Assembly (NCBI RefSeq): GCF_000236035.1
Contig: NZ_JH393257.1
Span: 335,035-399,034 of the forward strand
Source of the DNA: Vreelandella boliviensis LC1
GTDB lineage: Bacteria; Pseudomonadota; Gammaproteobacteria; Pseudomonadales; Halomonadaceae
DNA: 64,000 bases
Reading direction: 5' to 3'
Shown: positions 33,090 through 43,160 of the stretch, one piece after another
How the letters are laid out: every line of letters begins with the position of its first letter
How positions within the stretch are numbered: the first letter of the stretch is position 1
The notes under the pieces: model-generated
The model's database searches: none
What the model saw: the letters and a program-made list of their open reading frames with translations, nothing else
What the model was told of the DNA's origin: nothing
Made by a program: the position numbers and the translations under genes

Positions 33090-33927
33090 ATGATTCTTCT
33101 AAAAACCTAATCAGCGCTGCGTTAAATTCATCGGAGTGTGTAACATTAATAGCATGCGGGCCACCTTTAATCACTTGCGTTTGCGCATTGGGCAGTAGCT
33201 CCTGGGCTCGCTTACCGCTGACTTCAAAGGGTACGATGCCGTCTGAATCCCCGTGCAGCACTAATGTAGGCACATCAATGCTGGGCAGGTCTTTGCGAAA
33301 ATCTGTATAGCTAAACGCCTTGATGCAGTCGTAGGTCGCTTGAGGTGAGGCAAAGGCGGCAATATCGCGGTGGTATTGGCGGTTTGGCTCGCTAACTAAG
33401 TCGCTGCGTTCACCTGCCGTAAAGAAGCTCTTGGTAAACTCTTCCAGGAAGGCAAGGCGGTCGTCTTTTACCCCCTCAAGGAACTGATTGATGGTGGCAT
33501 TATCAAGACCACCTTCAGGATTATCATCAGCTTTATACAGGTAAGGCGGCACCGCCGCGGCGAAAACGGTTTTATGAACACGCGCCGTGCCGTAGCTGGA
33601 AAGATAGCGGGCTACTTCACCTCCGCCCATTGAAAAGCCCACCAGGGTGGCATCGTGCAAATCCAGCGCCTCAATCAATTTCTTGAGGTCTGACGCTAGG
33701 GTGTCGTAGTCGTAGCCGCCATCGGCCTGGGTTGACTCGCCAAAGCCCCGGCGATCATAGGTAATCACCTTGTATCCCGCCTCGACTAACGCAGGCACCT
33801 GCTTTTCCCACGAGCGGCCACTTAGCGGCCAGCCGTGAATCAGCACCACGGGCTTACCCGCCCCGCGCACTTCGTAATAGAGCTCTACCGGCGTGCCCTG
33901 TTCCGTTCCTACACTCAGCATTGGCAT
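33088..33927 (-). CDS. Alpha/beta hydrolase (non-heme chloroperoxidase-like)
   Basis: A 279-residue alpha/beta-fold hydrolase. Oxyanion region V-L-I-H-G-W-P-L-S near residue 30; nucleophile elbow G-F-S-M-G-G-G near 97 (Ser); catalytic Asp probably in L-V-L-H-G-D-S-D near 228; His in G-G-P-H-A-I-N-V near 258. This matches the cofactor-free haloperoxidase/arylesterase group. GGAGGGTGA precedes the ATG. It is GC-richer than the adjacent cassette and probably monocistronic. Substrate unknown. Confidence 0.92.
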   Translation of the reverse strand: MPMLSVGTEQGTPVELYYEVRGAGKPVVLIHGWPLSGRSWEKQVPALVEAGYKVITYDRRGFGESTQADGGYDYDTLASDLKKLIEALDLHDATLVGFSMGGGEVARYLSSYGTARVHKTVFAAAVPPYLYKADDNPEGGLDNATINQFLEGVKDDRLAFLEEFTKSFFTAGERSDLVSEPNRQYHRDIAAFASPQATYDCIKAFSYTDFRKDLPSIDVPTLVLHGDSDGIVPFEVSGKRAQELLPNAQTQVIKGGPHAINVTHSDEFNAALIRFLEES

Positions 33928-34094
33928 CGTCTCACCCTCCTGTTTGGCTTAACGTGAATTAAACAAACGCCCCATTAGGCTAGTAGAACTTACGATGCTT
34001 TCCAAAAGTGCGTAAACGTCGGGATTCGATAATTCGCTAACAAAGTTGCTATGCTTATTGGCTATTTTGACTATGTACACTGGAAGAAACCTTT

Positions 34095-35024
34095 GTGAAG
34101 ACAGAATCGAGCACTTTAGCGTTTTCAGCCTTTATGGCACTGCTGATTGGATGTGCAGGCATCGTGGCCACACTGGCGTCTAACTCCCAAGCGATCCTGC
34201 TGGATGGGCTGTTCAATCTGATCTACTTCGGCGTTGCCCTGGTGACCATCAAGGTAAGCAAGTTAGCCAGCCGCCCCGATAGCGAATCCTACCCCTTCGG
34301 CTATAGCTACTTTGAATCGCTGGTCAATCTGTGCAAAGGCCTTCTAATCTTAGGCGTGTCTATTTTTGCCTTGGTGGATGCCATTGCGGCACTACTCACC
34401 GGCGGCCGTGAGATCGCGGCGGGCTTGGCGGTGCTGTATGCCCTTTTCGCCACCGCGGCCTGTTCGCTAACCGCCTGGGTGATGCACCGCAGCCAGCGCC
34501 ATGTGAGCAGTCCCTTGGTAGCGGCAGACAAACTCAACTGGTTAGTCAACAGCGTTATCTCAGCTGCTGTGCTAGCCGCCTTCTGCCTAGTGATGCTGTT
34601 TGAGCGCTTGGGCTGGCAGACGATTCTGCCCTACGTGGACTCGGTGTTGGTGATTGCGGTGGTGGTGCTTTGTTTGGGCGTGCCGGTGCGGATGGCCTCC
34701 CAAGCGTTAAAGGAACTGCTCAACAAAACCCCGGAAGAGGCTATCGCGGCCCCTGTTCGCCAGGCCGTGGCAAACGCTCTGGCGGACACCGACACCCAAG
34801 AAGTGCGCGTACGTATGGTGCGCCCTGGGCGCCTGCTGTATGTGATCGTGCATGTGGTGCTGCCCGAGGCATCCGACGTTTCGGTCGCCAGCCAGGATTT
34901 GCTGCGGGTAAGAATCGACGACGAAGTCCGCCGCTACTACTCCCCCGTCGTATGTGATGTGGTATTTACCACCAATACCCGCTGGGCGGCGCCCTCCTGC
35001 GGACTGTTGGTTGAGAAGCACTGA
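34095..35024 (+). CDS. Cation diffusion facilitator family transporter
   Basis: A 309-residue six-helix transporter with a C-terminal cytoplasmic dimer domain (about 215-295). In helix 2 the metal site reads L-L-D-G-L-F-N, where FieF-type proteins have D-x-x-x-D. The P-F-G-Y-S-Y-F-E motif after it replaces the usual H-P-Y-G-H. In helix 5 a single Asp (A-D-K-L-N-W-L-V-N) replaces HxxxD. The metal or ion specificity may therefore differ from zinc/iron. A GTG start at 34095 with GGAAG upstream gives the normal N-terminus. It is convergent with the MFS gene. Confidence 0.82.
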   Translation: MKTESSTLAFSAFMALLIGCAGIVATLASNSQAILLDGLFNLIYFGVALVTIKVSKLASRPDSESYPFGYSYFESLVNLCKGLLILGVSIFALVDAIAALLTGGREIAAGLAVLYALFATAACSLTAWVMHRSQRHVSSPLVAADKLNWLVNSVISAAVLAAFCLVMLFERLGWQTILPYVDSVLVIAVVVLCLGVPVRMASQALKELLNKTPEEAIAAPVRQAVANALADTDTQEVRVRMVRPGRLLYVIVHVVLPEASDVSVASQDLLRVRIDDEVRRYYSPVVCDVVFTTNTRWAAPSCGLLVEKH

Positions 35025-35052
35025 TCATGACAGCTTGAAAGCCAGTGTTTTC

Positions 35053-36213
35053 CTAACGCGCCTTGCGCAATAGAACGAGCGTGGCGAGTGCGCCGCCCAG
35101 TAGCGCGAGGCCAAATAACGCTAACGCCAAGGTATGCCCCACGGCATCAATCAGTACCCCGGTGGTAATCACCGGGATACTAAAGCCCAAGTAGGCCATC
35201 AAAAAGTAACCCGCGCTGGCTTGTTGGCTCGTCGACGCGTCCGCTATCGCCAACACACCGCTTAATCCCCCCAGGTAGATAAACCCATAGCAGGCGCTGC
35301 TGGCAGCCACCGTGCCCAGCAGCACTGCTGCGAGATTTCCTTGAACGGCGCCCCAGGCGATCAGTGCATAGGCAATCGGCAGAATCACCAGCCCCAGCTG
35401 AGTCGCGGTAGCTGGCTCAAGCTTTCTCGCCCAAGGCTGAAACAGCACCCCGCAGCTGCAAATACCGAAGGTAGCGAAGCCGCTCCAGGCGGATAAACCG
35501 TGTTGGTTTAATGCCGAAGGTAGAATCGCAATGACCAGCCCCACCGTGGCCCAGGCGAGTAAAATCGCCAGTCCATAAGAGAGCGCCCCCTTGGGATAAC
35601 GGGGAAGGCGTAGCATTGGGCTTTTAACAGCACTCGGTGCGCGATCCTTAAGCGTGGTGACCACCACTAGCGCCAGCACAGCGATAGCGAGATAAAGCCA
35701 CAGGCTGGGAGGCGATACGCTGGGAGTATGGAAAACAAACAGGCTAGTGACCGCCGCCCCCAGGCCAAACCCCAGCGCGGTACTGGCGGTGACATAGCTG
35801 GTCGCCACACGGTTATCCTGCCCACCCAACAGCATGTGCATATAAGCGGGCGCCACCGAGGAGGTTAACCCGGTGCTGATACCCAGCAAAAAGCGAGCAA
35901 CCCCCAGCGCCAGCAAACCGGGTGCTATCAAGGTCATTGCGGTGGCCAAGAGGCATAGCAGTAGCGCAGTAACGATTAGCGGCTTGTGCCCTACCCGATC
36001 AGCCAGACCATTCAACCCCAGCAGCACCGGCACAATGCCCAACACATAGCAGGCGAAAGCGATGGTGGTGGCCCCAACGCCCAAGCCATCCCGCGCCGCC
36101 AGCGCATCGTAAAGCGGGGCCTGTAAGTTAACCGCCGTGGTAATGGTACATAGCGCAAAGGCCAGACAGGCGGCACTTTTTGTATTGATCGTTGCAGTCG
36201 CAGCGCGGCTCAT
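35053..36213 (-). CDS. Major facilitator superfamily transporter
   Basis: A 386-residue permease with about 12 membrane helices and the MFS loop 2-3 motif G-L-A-D-R-V-G-H-K near residue 62. A second G-x-x-x-D-R-like loop is missing. An AGGA site lies about 7 bases before the ATG. It is divergent from the MocR-type regulator gene with a 136-base gap, which suggests that regulator controls it. Substrate unknown; small drug or metabolite exporters of this size are common. Confidence 0.88.
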   Translation of the reverse strand: MSRAATATINTKSAACLAFALCTITTAVNLQAPLYDALAARDGLGVGATTIAFACYVLGIVPVLLGLNGLADRVGHKPLIVTALLLCLLATAMTLIAPGLLALGVARFLLGISTGLTSSVAPAYMHMLLGGQDNRVATSYVTASTALGFGLGAAVTSLFVFHTPSVSPPSLWLYLAIAVLALVVVTTLKDRAPSAVKSPMLRLPRYPKGALSYGLAILLAWATVGLVIAILPSALNQHGLSAWSGFATFGICSCGVLFQPWARKLEPATATQLGLVILPIAYALIAWGAVQGNLAAVLLGTVAASSACYGFIYLGGLSGVLAIADASTSQQASAGYFLMAYLGFSIPVITTGVLIDAVGHTLALALFGLALLGGALATLVLLRKAR

Positions 36214-36349
36214 AGCAAAGTCCTAAATAAGCGAGTCGTTGAATCGCTAAGCTCGCACGCTTACCGGGCAGCGGTAAGGTACACTTCACCACCACTTTTC
36301 AGACACTGTTCCGCCCTTTTAGCGAACAGTTGAAACGACAAGGCATGTT

Positions 36350-37738
36350 ATGCAGCTAGAGGTTAATCGGCACTCTGCAACTCCCATCGCGCAGCAGCTC
36401 GAAGCGGGCATTCGTACTTGGATTGCAGCACACGGTGCCGGTGGTGGCCGCCGGTTGCCCTCTATTCGCCATTTAGCGGCCACCCATCACATCAGCCGTA
36501 ACACAGTGATTGAAGCCTACGAACGACTTGTGGCATCTGGATTAGTGCGCTCACAACCGGGCTCAGGGTTTTACGTCGCGGATAACGCGGCAGCGCTGGT
36601 GTCACCACCGACCACAGCGAACGGCTTGGAAGAGGTCACCAACGGGCTGTGGGGGCTTTTTAGTGCGAATGAGCACACGCTAAAACTCGGCTGCGGCTGG
36701 CTGCCCAGTGATTGGCGCGAAGGCGACGATCTCACCCACGCCATTCGCCAAGTGGCACGTAAAAGCCGTTCGGGAATCTTCGAGTACAGCACCCCTCAAG
36801 GGCCCCAGGAGTTGCGCGGTTTGATCCAGGAACGCTTGCGCCCACTGGCGATTACCGCTGACGCCCAGCAGATCGTGATGACCGGCGGCGGCAGCCATTC
36901 GTTGGATTTGCTGGTAAGAATGCTGCTTGAGCCCGGCGACGTGGTATTTGTAGAGACGCCGGGCTATTACAATCTGTTTGGCCTGCTGCACTTGCAGCGC
37001 ATTCGCGTGATTGGCGTGCCGCGTCTGGCGGACGGGCCGGATATTGAGCGCCTGGAGGCGTTGCTAGCCCAGTACCGCCCTAAGCTGTTGTATATCAACA
37101 GCGTGTTTCATAACCCTACGGGCAGCACGCTCACCGCGGCGATTGCGCACCGGGTTTTACAGTTAGCCGAACAGCACGATTTTCAGATTATTGAAGACGA
37201 TATCTACGCGGATTTTCAGCACACCCCCACCACGCGCCTGGCAACACTAGATGGCTTAAATCGGGTGTTTTATCTAGGCAGCTTTTCGAAAAGCCTCTCC
37301 TCCTCACTGCGAGTCGGTTTTATCGCCGCGCCAACAACGTTGGTGCAGCGCTTAGTGGATATCAAGATGTTGACCAGCATTTCGGCTTCACGGTTTGCCG
37401 AGCAGGTGGTCACCGTCATGCTGCAAAACGGCAGCTATAGGAAGCTCACCGAGCGGCTGCGCATCAAACTGGCCAATCAAATGGCGATGGCACTAACGAT
37501 GCTTAACAATGCTGGCTGGGAGGTATATACCCAACCGGCTGGCGGGATGTTTGTGTGGGCAAAACCACCGACGGCCATAACGCCTGAAACACTGAGCGAA
37601 CTGGCCAACCGCTGGGAAATTACCCTATCGCCGGGGCACTTATTTTTCGTTGATAATCAGCCGACGCCCTGGCTGCGGCTCAACGTTGCCTATATGCAGG
37701 ATCCCAGAGCGAAGGCGTTTATTGAAGCAGGGCGTTAA
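36350..37738 (+). CDS. MocR-type regulator (GntR helix-turn-helix fused to aminotransferase fold)
   Basis: 462 residues. The N-terminal winged HTH (about 5-70) has R-L-P-S-I-R-H-L-A-A and I-S-R-N-T-V-I-E-A-Y-E-R-L. The fold-type I aminotransferase domain (about 105-460) includes the PLP-binding region F-Y-L-G-S-F-S-K-S-L with the Schiff-base Lys near residue 315, E-D-D-I-Y-A near 285 and N-P-T-G near 258. MocR proteins sense PLP or amino-compounds and regulate transport or metabolism genes. It is divergent from the MFS gene, its probable target. The 3' end overlaps the convergent AGCS gene by 20 bases. Confidence 0.93.
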   Translation: MQLEVNRHSATPIAQQLEAGIRTWIAAHGAGGGRRLPSIRHLAATHHISRNTVIEAYERLVASGLVRSQPGSGFYVADNAAALVSPPTTANGLEEVTNGLWGLFSANEHTLKLGCGWLPSDWREGDDLTHAIRQVARKSRSGIFEYSTPQGPQELRGLIQERLRPLAITADAQQIVMTGGGSHSLDLLVRMLLEPGDVVFVETPGYYNLFGLLHLQRIRVIGVPRLADGPDIERLEALLAQYRPKLLYINSVFHNPTGSTLTAAIAHRVLQLAEQHDFQIIEDDIYADFQHTPTTRLATLDGLNRVFYLGSFSKSLSSSLRVGFIAAPTTLVQRLVDIKMLTSISASRFAEQVVTVMLQNGSYRKLTERLRIKLANQMAMALTMLNNAGWEVYTQPAGGMFVWAKPPTAITPETLSELANRWEITLSPGHLFFVDNQPTPWLRLNVAYMQDPRAKAFIEAGR

Positions 37739-39242
37739 ATACCGACCCTTCCTTTACTTCTTTTGACTCTTTCACTGGCCATACATCCGCATCCACCAGT
37801 TCAGGGCGTTTAAGAATGACCGGGTCAAATATTGGCTCTTTAATACCCTCGCGGCGCTGACGCTCATAATCTTTTAGCACGCCGACGGCAATCGGCCCCA
37901 TGATCAGAATGGCAAACAGGTTAGTGGTTGCCATTAGCCCCATGGCCAGGTCGGCAAAGTCCCAGACCACGCTCAGTTCAGCGACGGAACCCAGCAGCAC
38001 CATGGCGATAATAATTACCTTGAACACGCTTACCGCCTTTGCGGCGTGGCGGCGGAATAGAAATTCAATATTCACCGATGAGAATGAAAAGTTGGCCAAA
38101 ATAGAGGTGAAAGCAAAAAACAGAATCGCCAAAGCGATAAATATCTCCCCAAAGCCGCCTAAGTGGTCGACCATGGCATCTTGAGTAAGCTGAATGCCTT
38201 CGATGCTGTCTCCTGGAGACTCCGACATCAGTCGCTCATAAACACCGGAGAGCAGAATCACCACCGCCGTGCAGCTACAGATCACAATGGTATCAACGAA
38301 CACTCCAAAGGATTGCACCAGCCCCTGGGCCGCAGGGTGCTTAACCGTCGCCTGAGCGGCCGCATTAGGGGTTGAGCCCATGCCCGCTTCGTTGGAGAAC
38401 AGGCCGCGCTTGACACCATTTTCCATCGCCGCTTTAATCGCGTAGCCCGCAGCACCACCCACCGCAGGGCCTAGGCCAAAGGCACTCATCACTATCAGCG
38501 AGAGCATATCGGGTACGGCAGAAAGGTTATTTACCAGAATCCATAGCGCGACTAGCAGATACGCAATCGCCATTGCCGGGACGATCTTCTCGGCGGTGCG
38601 CGCCACCGATTTGAGGCCGCCATAAATGACCAAGCCTGCCAGGATGGCAATCACCACGCCGGTGAGCCAATTGGGTATTCCAAAGGCGCCGTTCATGCCT
38701 TGCGCAATGGTATTTGATTGCGCGGCGTTAAACGCTAAGCCGTAAGCAATAATCAGAAACACCGCGAACAGCGCACCTAGCCAACGCCATCCCAGACAAC
38801 GCTCGATGTAGTAGGCAGGTCCGCCGCGAAATACGCCATCCTCATTGCGATGCTTATAGACCTGGGCCAGAGTCGATTCGATAAAAGCGGTGGCAAACCC
38901 AAGCAACGCGGTCACCCACATCCAGAAAATCGCCCCCGGCCCACCAACCCAAAGCGCCAAGGCCACCCCCGCTAAATTACCGGTACCAACCCGCGCCGCC
39001 ATCGACGTAGCAAACGCCTGAAAGCCGCTGATGCCATCCCCAGCACCACGGGCGGTGAAGGTAACATAGGCCATATGCCTGAAAAGGCGAAACTGCATAC
39101 CCCGGGTCATGATGGTAAACAGCAAGCCAGCGCCTAGCAGCAGATAGACAAGTATGTAACTCCAGATAAAGTTACTGACGGGCATCATGATGGTATAAAG
39201 ACCATCGCGTAGTGGGGCAATGAGTAATTCGAGGGTCTCCAT
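37719..39242 (-). CDS. Alanine/sodium symporter (AGCS family)
   Basis: A 507-residue Na+-coupled amino-acid transporter with about 11 helices. Family segments include R-V-G-T-G-N-L-A-G-V-A near residue 95, G-G-P-A-Y-Y-I-E near 150 and S-N-E-A-G-M-G-S-T-P-N near 280-290. The start at 39242 is chosen because GGAGAG precedes it and the protein then begins METLELL; the upstream in-frame codons would add an unlikely 47-residue hydrophilic leader. It shares the strand with the AEC transporter upstream (160-base gap) and is probably transcribed separately. Confidence 0.94.
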   Translation of the reverse strand: METLELLIAPLRDGLYTIMMPVSNFIWSYILVYLLLGAGLLFTIMTRGMQFRLFRHMAYVTFTARGAGDGISGFQAFATSMAARVGTGNLAGVALALWVGGPGAIFWMWVTALLGFATAFIESTLAQVYKHRNEDGVFRGGPAYYIERCLGWRWLGALFAVFLIIAYGLAFNAAQSNTIAQGMNGAFGIPNWLTGVVIAILAGLVIYGGLKSVARTAEKIVPAMAIAYLLVALWILVNNLSAVPDMLSLIVMSAFGLGPAVGGAAGYAIKAAMENGVKRGLFSNEAGMGSTPNAAAQATVKHPAAQGLVQSFGVFVDTIVICSCTAVVILLSGVYERLMSESPGDSIEGIQLTQDAMVDHLGGFGEIFIALAILFFAFTSILANFSFSSVNIEFLFRRHAAKAVSVFKVIIIAMVLLGSVAELSVVWDFADLAMGLMATTNLFAILIMGPIAVGVLKDYERQRREGIKEPIFDPVILKRPELVDADVWPVKESKEVKEGSVFNALLQ

Positions 39243-39402
39243 GGGAATGCTCTCCAGTTTGTTTTTGTTCGCACCCAGGCTGCTAGAAAGCCCAGAAAAG
39301 TACCCTATCCCTATAGGCTGAGTTGGCTTGCAATAGTGAAGCCCACTCAACGAGTCTAGACAGTTTTTGAACACCCCCAGCAAAAAGCGTAAAAAAAGAC
39401 TA

Positions 39403-40350
39403 CTAAACGAGCACCCCGAAATAACGCATCAGCCCAATCACCACACTGAACGTCACAAAAGACGCCAGGGTAGCGGCCATTAAGGCGCCTGCGGCAACGT
39501 CTGCCATGCCGTAACGCTGGCCTAACAGTGGATAGATACTCGCCATGGGTGCGGCAGCGAAAAGAATCGCTCCCGCAAGCAGCAGTGGATCTGACGTAGG
39601 CATGATTAAAAAAGCCAACACGATGGCCAACGGATGGAGAATGAGTTTACCCACCACAATTTGGCTGACATCCATGACCACACCACGTACATGGAGACCA
39701 TAGATTGCTCCCCCGATAACAAAAAGTGCCGCCGGGCCAGCCGCGTTAGCCACCATATCAATCGCCTTGGTCACTGGGCCTGGCAAGCTAAACCCCGATA
39801 AGGCGATCACTACGCCTATAAAAATGGCCATCAAGACAGGATTTCTTATCAGCCGACTCGCCGTCTGCTTAAGCGTGCAAGCAAGTCCGCCCCCCGACTG
39901 TCGTCCCATCTCTGCCAGTATCAACGCGGCGGGTATGATCAGCAGATTCTCAATAATCATACTTAACGTCATAAACGTAACCGCCGGCGGCCCTAACACC
40001 ATTGCCGCAACGGGATAGCCGGTGAAGGCACTATTGGAGGCCGACATCCCCAGGGCAAACATAGCGCCGTTTTGCAGGGTTTTTTTCTTGATAAAAACAG
40101 CTAGCCCTAAAGCCAGTGAGAAGATGATCGCCGACCCTAATCCATAGGCCAATAAATAATCGACGTTAAATACCTCCTCAAGCGGGTTTTGCGTCAGGGC
40201 ACGGATCACTAACGCAGGTAGCGCAAAGTACATCACGAAGCTGCCGACACCCTGCATCTGCTCGCGGCTAACGATCCTCAAGCGCATAGCCACAAAGCCC
40301 ATTCCGATAATTAAAAAGATCGGCGTGGTGATGGCTAATATTTCAAGCAT
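39403..40350 (-). CDS. AEC family transporter (auxin efflux carrier/malonate permease type)
   Basis: A 315-residue permease with about ten helices and a conserved central region (S-N-S-A-F-T-G-Y-P near residue 106). Relatives export auxin-like or carry dicarboxylic acids such as malonate and malate. It starts 30 bases after the Ldh-family oxidoreductase gene, so the two are probably an operon that moves and oxidises a 2-hydroxy acid or reduces a cyclic imino acid (inference). The ATG has GGGATGAAG upstream. Confidence 0.88.
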   Translation of the reverse strand: MLEILAITTPIFLIIGMGFVAMRLRIVSREQMQGVGSFVMYFALPALVIRALTQNPLEEVFNVDYLLAYGLGSAIIFSLALGLAVFIKKKTLQNGAMFALGMSASNSAFTGYPVAAMVLGPPAVTFMTLSMIIENLLIIPAALILAEMGRQSGGGLACTLKQTASRLIRNPVLMAIFIGVVIALSGFSLPGPVTKAIDMVANAAGPAALFVIGGAIYGLHVRGVVMDVSQIVVGKLILHPLAIVLAFLIMPTSDPLLLAGAILFAAAPMASIYPLLGQRYGMADVAAGALMAATLASFVTFSVVIGLMRYFGVLV

Positions 40351-40380
40351 GATTGCTTCATCCCATTATGGGTAACGCCG

Positions 40381-41397
40381 TTATTGAACAGTCAGTGCGT
40401 TGAGCTCGTCATACAGCGCTTTGGGGAGAGTAAGGCCATCGACTTGGCTTCGCGCTCTTGCCTCAAAGCGGCGCTGGGAAGGCAAGCGCGCACCTTGGAC
40501 CAGAATGCCTTCGAAAAGGGCTTCAGCGTGTTTGAGATGGCTCGCTGCGTCCTTACCTAGAAAAGCCTCAGGCGACATCGCGATAATTAGTTCGCCATGA
40601 AAAGGCTTGCCGGTTTTCTCTGCATTCGCTGCTTGGGTTTCATGGCCTAGCAGGTCGCCAATCAGTGGGCCCGCCAACAGCTCCACCATGGTGGAAAGCG
40701 CCGAGCCTTTATAACTGCCAAAGGGCAACATCGCGCCAGCGAGTGCGGCCACCGGGTCAGTCGTCGAGTTCCCCTCACTATCGATCGCCCACCCCTCGGG
40801 GATCGACTTACCCGCTCGCCGATGTAGCTCTATCTCGCCACGGGCGACCACGCTGGTGGCAAAGTCAAACGTATAGGGCGTATTCCCTGGACGGGGCCAA
40901 GAGAAAGCGATGGGGTTGGTGCCAAAAAGCGGCGAAGTACCACCCGCCGGAGCCACAAAGGCGTGGCTGGGTGTCATGGCCAACGCTACCAGCCCTTCTG
41001 CTGAAAGCGCTTCCACTTCGGGCCACAGGGCGGAGAAGTGAAAGCTGTTGTTAATCGCCAGCGCCGCAATTCCACTGCGTTTAGCTTTCTCAACCAAATG
41101 CGGCTTACCCATTTCAAACGACAGCAGCGAGCAGCCCTTATTGGCATTAACCTTGACGACACTTGTGGCTTGGTCAGTGATGGTCGGCTCGGCTTGGGTA
41201 TCAACTCCGCCGTTCAAGGCGGTTTGGACACAGCCAATCAGCCGGTATAAACCGTGGGAATGGCATTCATCTCGCTGGGCCGCCATGACGCTGCGCGTAA
41301 TCGCGTCAGCGTGGGGCTGGCTAAAGCCATTATGGGTGAGCACCTTGTGACTCAACGCTTCGGCTTGTTGTAGAGAAATAGTAATATTATCACTCAT
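40381..41397 (-). CDS. Ldh-family (malate/L-lactate dehydrogenase-like) oxidoreductase
   Basis: A 338-residue NAD(P)-dependent enzyme of the Ldh_2 family, which includes malate, ureidoglycolate, sulfolactate and delta1-piperideine-2-carboxylate enzymes. Seen: D-E-C-H-S-H-G-L-Y-R near residue 43 with the conserved His, F-G-T-N-P-I-A-F-S-W-P near 155, and G-S-Y-K-G-S-A-L near 228. It heads a likely operon with the AEC transporter. A bidirectional terminator separates it from the uronate genes upstream, so it belongs to another system. The exact substrate is not decidable from sequence. Confidence 0.9.
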   Translation of the reverse strand: MSDNITISLQQAEALSHKVLTHNGFSQPHADAITRSVMAAQRDECHSHGLYRLIGCVQTALNGGVDTQAEPTITDQATSVVKVNANKGCSLLSFEMGKPHLVEKAKRSGIAALAINNSFHFSALWPEVEALSAEGLVALAMTPSHAFVAPAGGTSPLFGTNPIAFSWPRPGNTPYTFDFATSVVARGEIELHRRAGKSIPEGWAIDSEGNSTTDPVAALAGAMLPFGSYKGSALSTMVELLAGPLIGDLLGHETQAANAEKTGKPFHGELIIAMSPEAFLGKDAASHLKHAEALFEGILVQGARLPSQRRFEARARSQVDGLTLPKALYDELNALTVQ

Positions 41398-41460
41398 AGA
41401 ATCACCTAACTCACTCTTCTTATTGATTATTTTCTTAAATCTGTCTTTAAAACCGCACTA

Positions 41461-41490
41461 AAAAAAGCAGGCAATCATTGCCTGCTTTTT
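41461..41490 (-). terminator. Terminator of the uronate operon (bidirectional shape)
   Basis: A perfect 13-bp stem AAAAAGCAGGCAA / TTGCCTGCTTTTT with a 3-base loop, 24 bases after the aldehyde dehydrogenase stop on the leftward strand; T-runs exist on both strands. Confidence 0.92.
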
Positions 41491-41513
41491 GACTGCAATA
41501 GTGGCAGTTACTT

Positions 41514-43088
41514 TTAAAGTTCGCGTTTTCCGTCAACTAACCGCGATACTTTAAGCGGGTTGCCCTCTTTAAGCGCATCGGGAAGCAAGCCTTCAGGCAG
41601 GGACTGGTAACAAACCGGCCGTAAGAAGCGATGAATAGCCGCTGAACCGACTGAGGTCGTACGCGAATCAGACGTCGCCGGGAACGGCCCGCCGTGCACC
41701 ATGGCGTGACAAACCTCGACACCGGTAGGCCAACCATTGGCGAGAATACGTCCTGCTTTACGCTCAAGGGTGGGCAGCAGCGCTTTAGCGGCATCCAGGT
41801 CGGCATCGTCCATATGCAGTGTGGCGGTGAGCTGGCCTTCCAGCTGTTCAGCCACGCGTTTAACTTCCGACGCATCTTCGCACTCAACCACCAGCGAGGT
41901 GGCCCCAAACACTTCCGCTTGCAGCGCGTTTGATGCGAGGAAATCGCTCGCTGATGCAGCAAACAGGCCCGTTTGGCACTGATACTCGCTGCCGGTTTGG
42001 CCTCGGGCGATTTCACGTGCCTCGGCTGCGTCGCTTAGGCTGGTCACGCCCTCTTGATAGGCACGGTGGATACCCGGCGACAGCATGGTTTGCGCACCGC
42101 TAGCTTCCACTGCACCACGTGCAGCCTCAATGAAGGCGTCCAATTCAGGGCCTTTTACCGCGATCACCAGACCGGGGTTGGTGCAGAACTGGCCCGCGCC
42201 CATATTGAGCGAACCGACAAACGCCTCACCTAGCTCTTTACCGCGGGCTTTTAGCGCCGCCGGTAGTAAGAAAACAGGGTTAATGCTGCTCATCTCAGCG
42301 TAGACCGGGATCGGCTGGGGCCGTGCTTGCGCCGTTTTCATTAGCGCCATACCACCACTGCGCGAGCCGGTGAAACCAACGGCTTGAATGCGCGGATCGT
42401 CAACTAGCGCTTGGCCGATTTCGTTACCGGCACCAAAAAGCAGTGAGAACACGCCTTCCGGTAAATTACAGGCTTTTACAGCTTTTTGGATCGCCTGCCC
42501 GACAAGCTCCGAAGTGCCTGGGTGCGCTGAGTGGCCCTTCACTACGACCGGGCAGCCAGCAGCCAGGGCTGAAGCGGTATCACCACCTGCCACCGAAAAT
42601 GCTAGCGGAAAGTTGCTGGCGCCGAATACAGCGACTGGGCCCAGGGCGATATGGCGCTGACGCAGGTCGGCGCGGGGCAGCGGCTGGCGATCCGGCATCG
42701 CAGGATCGATACGTACATCAAGCCACTCACCGGCACGTACGACTGAAGCGAATAAACGCAGTTGACCGCAGGTTCTGCCCCGTTCGCCCTCGATACGCGC
42801 TTGAGGCAGGCCGGTTTCGGCCATAGCTCGCTCAATCAGCTCACTGCCAATCGCTTCAATTTCGCTAGCGATGGTTTCTAAAAAGGTCGCCCGCTCTTCG
42901 AGAGACGTTTCGCGGTAAGTGGCGTAGGCCGTTTCAGCCAGTTCGCAGGCTTGCTCAACGTGAGCTCGATTGCCGCCGACATAAATAGGTTCTAGCTTTT
43001 CGCCGGTGGCGGGGTTAACCGCTTGAATGTTGGCCTGGGTGCCGGTCACTGATTGTTGACCGATCAGCATTTCGCCTCGCATTGTCAT
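41514..43088 (-). CDS. 2,5-dioxovalerate (alpha-ketoglutarate semialdehyde) dehydrogenase
   Basis: A 524-residue NADP-type aldehyde dehydrogenase. It has F-G-A-S-N-F-P-L-A near residue 155, cofactor loop F-T-G-S-R-S-G-G near 238, a general-base Glu in Y-A-E-M-S-S-I-N-P near 265 and catalytic Cys in [10 protein letters not shown] near 303. Length and motifs fit the KGSADH-III group. In oxidative uronate/aldarate catabolism it converts the KdgD product 2,5-dioxopentanoate to 2-oxoglutarate. It is the last gene before the terminator, 72 bases after gntR. A 12-bp palindrome, AGTGATATCACT (43109-43120), precedes it. Confidence 0.92.
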   Translation of the reverse strand: MTMRGEMLIGQQSVTGTQANIQAVNPATGEKLEPIYVGGNRAHVEQACELAETAYATYRETSLEERATFLETIASEIEAIGSELIERAMAETGLPQARIEGERGRTCGQLRLFASVVRAGEWLDVRIDPAMPDRQPLPRADLRQRHIALGPVAVFGASNFPLAFSVAGGDTASALAAGCPVVVKGHSAHPGTSELVGQAIQKAVKACNLPEGVFSLLFGAGNEIGQALVDDPRIQAVGFTGSRSGGMALMKTAQARPQPIPVYAEMSSINPVFLLPAALKARGKELGEAFVGSLNMGAGQFCTNPGLVIAVKGPELDAFIEAARGAVEASGAQTMLSPGIHRAYQEGVTSLSDAAEAREIARGQTGSEYQCQTGLFAASASDFLASNALQAEVFGATSLVVECEDASEVKRVAEQLEGQLTATLHMDDADLDAAKALLPTLERKAGRILANGWPTGVEVCHAMVHGGPFPATSDSRTTSVGSAAIHRFLRPVCYQSLPEGLLPDALKEGNPLKVSRLVDGKREL

Positions 43089-43160
43089 ACATCGCTCCTC
43101 ATATGGTCAGTGATATCACTGGGCGTAATACCACTTGTCACTTTGCTACTGTCCGCGATA

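Noticed and set aside
43109..43120. AGTGATATCACT as another GntR operator before the aldehyde dehydrogenase
   Set aside because: A good palindrome, but it lacks the TTGTAY half-sites of the other three operators, so I did not assign it.
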